A DNA stretch of 11,186 nucleotides from JAWLFI01 sp041685645. Its GTDB lineage: Bacteria; Bacteroidota; Bacteroidia; Chitinophagales; Saprospiraceae. Below are positions 5,799-11,186 of the stretch, in pieces. The stretch's first letter is position 1. Each line of letters opens with the position of its first letter. The stretch covers positions 1 through 11,186 of the forward strand of contig JAWLFI010000084.1 of assembly GCA_041685645.1 (NCBI GenBank). The letters are read 5' to 3'. A program made the translations under genes and the position numbers. The notes under the pieces are model-generated. The model worked only from the letters and a program-made list of their open reading frames with translations, ran no database searches and had not been told where the DNA came from.

Positions 5799-6533
5799 AT
5801 GAAAAAGCGAGATTTTTTGAAGGTGAGTAGCACGGTGGCGGTAGGATCTATGGTTTTGCCATTAATTTCTTGTGGAAAAGAAGAAAAAGCTGCGGAAGGA
5901 GCGGCTAAATCGGTGAGTGAAGTGGGATTTGAGTTGCCCGATTTGCCCTACGATTATGATGCTCTTGCGCCGGCGATAGACGAACAGACGATGAGAATTC
6001 ACCACGGGAAGCACCATGCGGGCTACGTGAAAAAACTCAATGCGGCCTTGAAAGAAGCGGGTGATATGAAGGCGGAGAGTCTGGAAGAACTACTGATGGA
6101 AATTGGTCCGGAGGATACTGCGCTGCGCAACAATGGAGGTGGACACTATAATCACAGTTTGTTTTGGAAAACTTTGAGCCCAAATGGTGGAGGACAGCCC
6201 ACCGGTGATGTGGCAGATGCCATTACGAGTGATTTTGGTTCTTTTGAGGCCTTTAGAGATGAATTTACGGCGGCTGCGGGTCTGTTTGGCTCCGGCTGGG
6301 CGTGGTTATGCGTGAATGACCTTGGAAAACTCATGGTGACCTCCACGCCGAATCAAGACAATCCACTGATGAAAAATATTGTGGAGGATACGGCGCAACC
6401 GATTTTGGGATTGGATGTGTGGGAACACGCGTATTATCTCAATTACCAAAACCGCAGAGGAGATTACATCGAGAAGTTTTATAGTCTCATTGACTGGAAG
6501 GCAGTAGAACAAAATATGAAGGCTGCGGGATAA
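5799..6533 (+). CDS. Mn/Fe superoxide dismutase, predicted exported lipoprotein
   Basis: The 244-residue protein carries a complete Fe/Mn superoxide dismutase (about residues 44-242) behind an N-terminal export signal. The metal ligands are readable: H68 in MRIHHGKHH, H119 in GGGHYNHSLFW, and D206 and H210 in DVWEHAYYL. Q186 in NQDNPLM together with G115 corresponds to the arrangement in manganese enzymes (E. coli SodA Q146/G77), so Mn or cambialistic use is likely. The signal has a Tat-like KRDFLK motif (KR in place of RR), a hydrophobic stretch (residues 9-23) and a lipobox LISC with C25 as the lipidated residue. The mature end is C-G-K-E-E, which fits the Bacteroidota lipoprotein export signal (lysine plus two acidic residues just after the cysteine). 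The enzyme therefore probably removes superoxide at the periplasmic or outer cell face. It seems to be the first gene of the plus-strand group. Confidence 0.95.
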   Translation: MKKRDFLKVSSTVAVGSMVLPLISCGKEEKAAEGAAKSVSEVGFELPDLPYDYDALAPAIDEQTMRIHHGKHHAGYVKKLNAALKEAGDMKAESLEELLMEIGPEDTALRNNGGGHYNHSLFWKTLSPNGGGQPTGDVADAITSDFGSFEAFRDEFTAAAGLFGSGWAWLCVNDLGKLMVTSTPNQDNPLMKNIVEDTAQPILGLDVWEHAYYLNYQNRRGDYIEKFYSLIDWKAVEQNMKAAG

Positions 6534-6601
6534 GGATCGGCAGCTGGGAGAATCTGATTGGAGATAATAGTTTCCTATTTATCATTGTAATCTAAGGCGC
6601 T
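6534..6601 (+). other. sod-6602 gap with weak hairpin
   Basis: The spacer holds a short imperfect hairpin (GATAATAG at about 6561-6568, CTATTTATC at about 6573-6581, one bulged base) without a following U-run. It could slow or process the transcript but is a poor intrinsic terminator. An in-frame stop (TAA at 6593-6595) limits the start of the next gene. Confidence 0.3.
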
Positions 6602-7585
6602 TTGCTGCAATTATTTAAGAGTAATCACTTTCTCAATACCCTGCTGCTGTTGCCCATAGCGCTGGCGCTTCACGCATCTATTTATATCTATGGTCAGGAG
6701 GTGGAGGCCACGGATTGTGGTATTATGGGATTTTATTTATTGGATGATTGGACCCCGACCTATTTTTGGCATTGGATACTAGCGAGTGGAGTCGTTTTTT
6801 TTCAAGCGGTTTTTATCAATCGATTATCCATTATTCATCGCCTGAATAATGAAGTCAATATTTTGCCCGGTTTGCTTTGGATTTTGTGGTCTGCGTTTCA
6901 TCCGGGAATGATGGGCCTCCAGGCCAACAGTCTGGCTCTGTTGTTTATTTTGCCGGGTATGAGTCAGTTGATGAAGTGCTACAAAAACAGGCGATCGGCG
7001 CTTTACTTGTTCAATGCCGGCTTTTTCTTCTCTTTGAGTTCCCTTTTGTTTTTTCCCGTGTCCTGGTTGATTCTGTTTGGGTTTTTGGCGATGTTCACCA
7101 TGGGAAGTGTGCGCTTTCCCGAGCCGCAGCAATTTTTGGTGGGCTTGATCACCCCGTATCTCCTATCTTTTTTTAGTGTGTATTATTTTGAAAGTGCTCA
7201 GGAATTTGTGTTTTTGCAGTGGGAACAACAAGAGATTTTGGGCGTGTTCGAGCCCTGGGATTTGGTTCGCAATGAATACATTTCCGGTTCTATTTTTGTC
7301 CTGTTCAGCCTCATTGCCTTAGTGAACCTACAATTTTATCAAGCCAAGAAAGAGATTTTTGCTCAGCGGAAAGTGAGTCTGCTCTTTGTGTATTTGCTTT
7401 TTGGCTTTTTGGGCGTCATCTTCCTGAGTGAATTTGACCTCAACTACCTTTTAATTATCCTTTGGCCGCTGACCATCCTCCTGTCTGACAATTTGTATCA
7501 GATGAAAAACCCCCTGGCCCCGGAGTTGTTTTTGTGGTTATTAATTGCTTACAGCTTTTTCATGCAATATCAGACCCTTTTTTAA
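6602..7585 (+). CDS. Polytopic membrane protein, DUF6427-like, function unknown
   Basis: The 327-residue protein is almost entirely hydrophobic, with about ten predicted membrane helices (for example LNTLLLLPIALALHASIYIYG, YFWHWILASGVVFFQAVFI, ILPGLLWILWSAFHPGMMG, LLFFPVSWLILFGFLAMFTMG, SLLFVYLLFGFLGVIFLSEF, YLLIILWPLTILLSDNLY). The opening MLQLFKSNHFLNTLLLLPIA resembles the start of a Bacteroidota family that I recall as DUF6427; that assignment comes from memory and is uncertain. The start is TTG: an in-frame TAA at 6593-6595 leaves only TTG at 6602 as a start that keeps the first helix, and the first ATG (codon 43) would remove it. Charged residues are mostly in short loops and no catalytic motif is visible. 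purQ follows 43 bases later on the same strand, so the two may be co-transcribed, although purQ may have its own promoter. Nothing in the sequence gives a specific function. Confidence 0.8.
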   Translation: MLQLFKSNHFLNTLLLLPIALALHASIYIYGQEVEATDCGIMGFYLLDDWTPTYFWHWILASGVVFFQAVFINRLSIIHRLNNEVNILPGLLWILWSAFHPGMMGLQANSLALLFILPGMSQLMKCYKNRRSALYLFNAGFFFSLSSLLFFPVSWLILFGFLAMFTMGSVRFPEPQQFLVGLITPYLLSFFSVYYFESAQEFVFLQWEQQEILGVFEPWDLVRNEYISGSIFVLFSLIALVNLQFYQAKKEIFAQRKVSLLFVYLLFGFLGVIFLSEFDLNYLLIILWPLTILLSDNLYQMKNPLAPELFLWLLIAYSFFMQYQTLF

Positions 7586-7594
7586 GGAAAACCT

Positions 7595-7602
7595 TACCTT
7601 CG
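7595..7602 (+). promoter_or_regulatory. Possible -7 element for purQ
   Basis: TACCTTCG matches TAnnTTTG at all but one conserved base and would start transcription near 7609, about 20 nt before the purQ ATG. No clear TTG is present at the -33 distance. It lies just after the stop of the preceding membrane-protein gene, so purQ could be read both from here and by readthrough. Confidence 0.35.
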
Positions 7603-7628
7603 CGATCAAATCAATAGAGGCTTAAATT

Positions 7629-8324
7629 ATGAAATTTGGTGTAGTCGTTTTTCCCGGATCCAATTGCGATGATGACATGGTACATGTTCTGGGCACGGTC
7701 ATGGGGCAAAAAGTAGAGAAAATTTGGCACAAAGAAACCGAACTGAAGGGCTGGGATTCAGAGGACTGCATCGTACTGCCCGGTGGGTTCTCCTATGGTG
7801 ATTACCTGCGTGCGGGAGCCATTGCCAGTCAGTCTCCTATTATTGGAGCTGTGCGGGCTTTTGCCGAGTCTGGCGGTCGCGTCCTGGGCATTTGCAATGG
7901 TTTTCAGATTCTATGTGAAATGGGCTTGTTGCCCGGCGTCCTTCTGCGCAATCGGGATCAAAAGTTTATCAGTAAGAGCGTGTATCTCCGGGTAGAGTCC
8001 AGCGACTCTTTATTGACCCGAAAGGCTCGTAAGGGCGATGTGCTCCGCATGCCGGTAGCTCATGCCGAAGGTCGGTATTATGCACCGGCTTCCGATTTAA
8101 AACAATTGCGCGAGCTCAATCATATTCTGTTTACCTATTCCGATGCTGAAGGAACGCTGAATGAGGAGTCGAATATCAATGGCTCGCTGGAGCATATAGC
8201 CGGAATTCGGAATGCTGAAGGCAATGTCATCGGTATGATGCCTCATCCGGAGCGGGCTTCCGAGCTACTGCTTGGGTCTGAGGATGGCAAAGTTTTATTT
8301 GAATCTCTGCTGGCACAAGTGTAA
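7629..8324 (+). CDS. purQ: Phosphoribosylformylglycinamidine synthase, glutaminase subunit PurQ
   Basis: The 231-residue class I glutamine amidotransferase hydrolyses glutamine and passes ammonia to PurL, which converts FGAR to FGAM in the fourth step of purine synthesis in the cytoplasm. The catalytic triad is complete: nucleophile C89 in GRVLGICNGFQIL, and H206 and E208 in MMPHPERASE. Other PurQ signatures are FPGSNCDDD at residues 8-16, LPGGFSYGDYLRAGAIA at 50-66, and the substrate-loop HAEGRYY at 145-151. The length is as expected for a stand-alone PurQ, which implies a small-type PurL and a PurS elsewhere in the genome, unlike the single long PurL of many Proteobacteria. No other purine gene is in the window. 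The ATG at 7629 starts exactly at the first beta strand (MKFGVVVFPG). Confidence 0.97.
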   Translation: MKFGVVVFPGSNCDDDMVHVLGTVMGQKVEKIWHKETELKGWDSEDCIVLPGGFSYGDYLRAGAIASQSPIIGAVRAFAESGGRVLGICNGFQILCEMGLLPGVLLRNRDQKFISKSVYLRVESSDSLLTRKARKGDVLRMPVAHAEGRYYAPASDLKQLRELNHILFTYSDAEGTLNEESNINGSLEHIAGIRNAEGNVIGMMPHPERASELLLGSEDGKVLFESLLAQV

Positions 8325-8397
8325 TTTTTAAAAATTTCAGCGAAATCCGAATGCACTAAGGTTTGAAATTATGGCGTTACTCTAAAAAATATAGCAC
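8325..8397 (+). other. purQ-dsbD spacer with AT palindrome
   Basis: Overlapping the purQ stop, AATTTTT (8323-8329) and AAAAATT (8330-8336) form a 14-bp AT-only palindrome; as RNA it would be a weak hairpin. TAAGGTTTG at 8357-8365 resembles a TAnnTTTG -7 box with one extra base and could start a dsbD transcript about 25 nt before its ATG. Neither is strong. Confidence 0.25.
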
Positions 8398-11007
8398 ATG
8401 ACTAAATATTTCTTACTCCTCTTGGCATTTGTATTTGGAGGCACATCTAGTGTGAAGGCGCAGATGTTCGACCCTATCGAGTTAGAGGTAAAGAGTATCC
8501 AGACCGGAGAACTGAGTTATGATCTAATATTTATTGCAGAAATTGAGCCCGGTTGGAGCACTTACAGTCAAAAACTGAGCGAGGAAGACCAGGCCATGGG
8601 GCCCTTTCCTACTGAAATCAGCTATGAAACTTCGGGGTTGACTTTTAGCAGCGAAAAAGCTGAGGAATGTGGAGGTCTCGAGACAAAATACGACGAGGTC
8701 TTTGAAATGGACTTAACCAAGTTTTTTGATCGAGCGGTGTTTATTCATAGCGTAAAATTATCCGAACCATTGGATGCGCCCATCGAGGGCTTTGTGACGA
8801 TGATGTGTTGCGATGAAACGAAATGTTTGCCACCCACAGACTACGAATTTAGTATTGACTTAAGCCAGAGCATAAAGCGTTCCGACTACGATAAGAAGGC
8901 CGTTTGTGAAGGGAAGGGCATGGGGCAAGTAGAGCCCGCCAATGAAACTTCGGGTGATATTGCGTCGACGAAAGAAGGAGAAGAAGGAGAAGAAGGAGAG
9001 AAAGAAGAAGTAGAGGAAGAAGAAATGAATATTTCTTTTGGGGAAGAGGACGACATGGGCATGGAAGATCCCTTGCAGTGGCAGTTTGATATCAGCACAG
9101 ATGGAGAGAATTACCTCTTGACAGCATTCGCAGAGGTACAGGACGGCTGGAAAGTTTATGGTCATCATACCCATGGCTATGAAGGTCCAATCATCACCAA
9201 ATTATTCTTTGATACGCTTGTAGGAGCAGATACAGTGGGTAAGAGCCGGTTAGTTTCAGAGGAAAAAAAAACGGCATATGATCCCTTTTTTGAATTAGAA
9301 CTCACTTCGGTTTCCGGTGATTTTCGCCTGGAACAAGAGCTTTCCATTCAGTCCTCCAGTCCGCGCGTAGAAGGTTATGCAGAATTTCAAGCCTGCGACA
9401 GCATACAGTGTTTGCCACCGACCACTGTTCCTTTTGTCATCGATTTTGATGCCATGGTGGCCTACAATCCGGAATCCGATGAACGCAATTTCACGACCCG
9501 GGGAGAAGGTACTCCAGCCTATGCACAATTCGATTATTCTCAAGCGCGCTCCGATTGTTTGGACGATGGAAACACCGCCACAGAGGAAGATGAAAATAGC
9601 CAGAGCTTCTTATGGATTTTCTTCGCCGGATTTCTCGGTGGATTTGTCGCCCTACTCACGCCCTGCGTATTTCCCATGATTCCCCTGACAGTGAGCTTTT
9701 TTACCAAAAGTTCTAAGGATCGGGCCAGTGGCATCCGCAATGCGCTGATTTATGGCTTCTCCATCATTTTGATTTACGTGACCTTAGGCCTCTTAGTGAC
9801 TAGTATTTTCGGTGCCGATGCACTCAATTTGCTTTCTACCAATGCCTGGTTTAACATTTTCTTCTTTGTCCTCTTCATCGTTTTTGCACTGTCCTTCTTC
9901 GGGCTGTTTGAGATCACATTGCCCAGTTCCTGGGCCAATTCTGCTGACCGGGCGGCCGACAAAGGCGGTTTGATCGGCATCTTTTTCATGGCGTTCACCC
10001 TATCCTTGGTTTCCTTTTCTTGTACGGGCCCCATCATTGGTACTTTATTGGTCGAAACCGCGACGGGAAGCGGAGGTACTATCTTTGGCACTATTCCCGC
10101 CGGGCCACTGGTCGGCATGCTGGGGTTCTCAGTTGCCCTTGCTTTGCCTTTCGGCCTATTTGCCGCTTTTCCTTCCTGGCTCAATTCCCTGCCGCAGTCC
10201 GGAAGTTGGATGAATACCGTCAAAGTTGTTTTGGGTTTTGCCGAAGTCGCTTTAGCGTTTAAATTTTTATCCGTGGCGGATCTGACCATGGGCTGGAAAT
10301 TTTTGCCCTACGAGTTGTTCATCGCCGTTTGGTTACTGTGTGCTGTCGGTATCGCCGCCTATTTCTTTGGTTGGGTCAAATTTCCCCTGGACTACACCAA
10401 GCCCAAAATGACCAAATGGCGTGCCGGGTGGGGTACCTTATTTCTGATTATCGGAGGGTATATCGCCACCGGATTCACCTTTAGCGAAAGAGACCAGGCC
10501 TTTGTGACTCCGGCGCTGTTGAGCGGCCTGGCGCCTCCTGCCGGACACTCTTATATTTATCCCAATGAATGCCCCTTAAACCTGGAGTGCATCAAGGATT
10601 TTCAGAGCGGGCTGGAATTGGCAAAGGTCAGGGATATGCCGATTTTACTGGATTTCACCGGCCACGGCTGTGTGAATTGCCGAAAAATGGAGGATCTCGT
10701 CTGGGGCGATGAAGCGGTGTACGATATCATCGATAAAAAGTACATTTTGGTTTCCCTCTATGTGGATGAGCGCACCGCCTTGGATAGTCCTTATGTCTCC
10801 TCCTTTGATGGTCGCACCAAGCGTACGATTGGCAATAAGTGGAGCGATTTCCAGAGCATACATTTCAAGCGAAATTCTCAGCCATACTACGTTTTAATGG
10901 CTCCCGATGGCACCATTCTCAATGAGCCCGTGGCCTATTTACCGGATGTAGATAAATTCAAAACCTTTTTGCAGTGCGGTTTAGAAAAATACGCCAAATT
11001 GCAATAG
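8398..11007 (+). CDS. DsbD-family protein-disulfide reductase with tandem N-terminal domains
   Basis: This 869-residue envelope protein carries electrons from cytoplasmic thioredoxin across the inner membrane to periplasmic thiol proteins. In order: signal peptide (1-22, SSVKAQ); first DsbD-alpha-like domain (about 23-155) with C138-x4-C143 in CDETKCLPPT; acidic linker (about 190-224); second alpha-like domain (about 225-352) with C333-x4-C338 in CDSIQCLPPT; a membrane domain of about eight helices (403-695) with the conserved cysteine pair C423 (LTPCVFPMIPL) and C542 (SFSCTGPI); and a C-terminal thioredoxin-like domain (about 725-869) with CVNC at 758-761 in FTGHGCVNC. All redox centres are intact. 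The length greatly exceeds E. coli DsbD (565 residues), mainly through the duplicated N-terminal domain. Extra cysteines C91, C137, C170 and C387 have no obvious role. Likely roles are cytochrome c maturation or disulfide repair. I omit a symbol because dsbD and related scsB-type names cannot be told apart here. Confidence 0.93.
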   Translation: MTKYFLLLLAFVFGGTSSVKAQMFDPIELEVKSIQTGELSYDLIFIAEIEPGWSTYSQKLSEEDQAMGPFPTEISYETSGLTFSSEKAEECGGLETKYDEVFEMDLTKFFDRAVFIHSVKLSEPLDAPIEGFVTMMCCDETKCLPPTDYEFSIDLSQSIKRSDYDKKAVCEGKGMGQVEPANETSGDIASTKEGEEGEEGEKEEVEEEEMNISFGEEDDMGMEDPLQWQFDISTDGENYLLTAFAEVQDGWKVYGHHTHGYEGPIITKLFFDTLVGADTVGKSRLVSEEKKTAYDPFFELELTSVSGDFRLEQELSIQSSSPRVEGYAEFQACDSIQCLPPTTVPFVIDFDAMVAYNPESDERNFTTRGEGTPAYAQFDYSQARSDCLDDGNTATEEDENSQSFLWIFFAGFLGGFVALLTPCVFPMIPLTVSFFTKSSKDRASGIRNALIYGFSIILIYVTLGLLVTSIFGADALNLLSTNAWFNIFFFVLFIVFALSFFGLFEITLPSSWANSADRAADKGGLIGIFFMAFTLSLVSFSCTGPIIGTLLVETATGSGGTIFGTIPAGPLVGMLGFSVALALPFGLFAAFPSWLNSLPQSGSWMNTVKVVLGFAEVALAFKFLSVADLTMGWKFLPYELFIAVWLLCAVGIAAYFFGWVKFPLDYTKPKMTKWRAGWGTLFLIIGGYIATGFTFSERDQAFVTPALLSGLAPPAGHSYIYPNECPLNLECIKDFQSGLELAKVRDMPILLDFTGHGCVNCRKMEDLVWGDEAVYDIIDKKYILVSLYVDERTALDSPYVSSFDGRTKRTIGNKWSDFQSIHFKRNSQPYYVLMAPDGTILNEPVAYLPDVDKFKTFLQCGLEKYAKLQ
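8974..9000 (+). repeat. 9-bp tandem repeat in the acidic linker of the DsbD-like gene
   Basis: Three in-frame copies of GAAGGAGAA (8974-8982, 8983-8991, and 8992-9000 with a final G) encode Glu-Gly-Glu three times (residues 193-201). They form part of an acidic linker running from E193 to about D224 between the two N-terminal domains. A 9-bp unit can expand or contract without frameshift. Confidence 0.8.
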
Positions 11008-11038
11008 CGGCCCCTTTTTTTATAGGTTTTTAATAATG

Positions 11039-11186
11039 TTTTGGGCGTGCCCCCTCGCTCGCCCTGCGGTCGGCTCGGGGTCGGTCCCCTCCGGAGTTCC
11101 GTGCTCGAGAGGCGTAAAGTTTTACGCCTCTACTTCGCACCGCACCACCTGCGGCGGTGCGCCCTCCGGGCACCTCACGCTTGCGG
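11039..11186 (-). repeat. GC-rich palindromic repeat, copy B (inverted)
   Basis: Read on the minus strand from 11186 to 11039, this matches copy A (5571-5712) from end to end, with scattered substitutions and a length difference in the last hairpin. It starts 31 bases after the stop of the DsbD-like gene. The last window bases (TTGCGG) match the start of copy A, so the element is nearly or fully included. The GC-rich shared blocks contrast with the AT-rich bases just before it (11010-11040). Copies A and B face each other across 5.3 kb containing four genes. They look like members of a dispersed family and not like insertion-sequence ends: no transposase is present and no target duplication can be judged, as the outer side of B is outside the window. 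Confidence 0.85.
11108..11131. repeat. Central hairpin of copy B, covarying with copy A
   Basis: AGAGGCGTAAA and TTTACGCCTCT form an 11-bp stem around GT. In copy A the outer AGAGGCG/CGCCTCT is identical, but the inner arm GTAAA is replaced by CGATG-type sequence with the matching change in the other arm. Confidence 0.85.

Noticed and set aside
5525..5833. Open frames on both strands running through repeat copy A
   Set aside because: They are explained by the GC-rich palindromic repeat, which has few stop codons; the translations are low in complexity, and one overlaps the sod start.
9774..10289. 171-codon minus-strand open frame inside the DsbD-like gene
   Set aside because: It lies wholly antisense to the conserved DsbD membrane domain, and its lysine/proline/alanine-rich translation is what the reverse strand of a hydrophobic coding region gives.
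5571..11186. Composite transposon bounded by the inverted repeats
   Set aside because: No transposase or integrase lies between them, the enclosed genes are core functions such as purQ, and the repeats have multi-hairpin structure unlike insertion-sequence ends.

Overview
The window looks like a chromosomal segment of a Bacteroidota (Bacteroidetes) bacterium, perhaps a Saprospiria-like lineage. Supporting signs are a uppS-bamA pair, a TTG-N20-TACTTTTG promoter of the type read by the Bacteroidota sigma factor, the near absence of Shine-Dalgarno sequences, a lipoprotein with a Bacteroidota-type surface-export signal, a separate PurQ subunit, and a polytopic membrane protein resembling a Bacteroidota-restricted family. 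The phylum call rests on these features and not on a marker gene search.

Layout from left to right. Positions 1-315 are non-coding; the last 100 bases form a dense regulatory region with a strong promoter, an 18-bp perfect palindrome and repeated AAACC half-sites. Positions 316-1883 hold a two-gene operon with a 4-base overlap: an HTH_XRE plus ImmA/IrrE (HEXXH) protein followed by a PIN-domain nuclease, read here as a predicted toxin-antitoxin module. Converging on it from the other strand, 15 bases away, is the essential envelope pair uppS (undecaprenyl diphosphate synthase, 5306-4524) and bamA (outer-membrane protein insertase, 4445-1899).

The intergenic region 5307-5798 separates the minus-strand envelope genes from four plus-strand genes. 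It carries copy A of a roughly 145-bp GC-rich palindromic repeat. The plus-strand genes are a Mn/Fe superoxide dismutase predicted to be a surface-exposed lipoprotein, a membrane protein of about ten helices, purQ (purine synthesis), and a large DsbD-type thiol-disulfide reductase with a duplicated N-terminal domain. Copy B of the repeat, in inverted orientation, closes the window.

The housekeeping genes (uppS, bamA, purQ) are ordinary. The points most worth a second look are: the promoter/operator region of the predicted toxin-antitoxin operon; the pair of inverted repeats whose central hairpin is kept by compensatory changes; the CGKEE motif after the lipobox of the superoxide dismutase; and the tandem N-terminal domains with an acidic tandem-repeat linker in the DsbD protein. 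I see no complete phage, insertion sequence, CRISPR array, rRNA or tRNA, and no clearly unprecedented multi-gene system.
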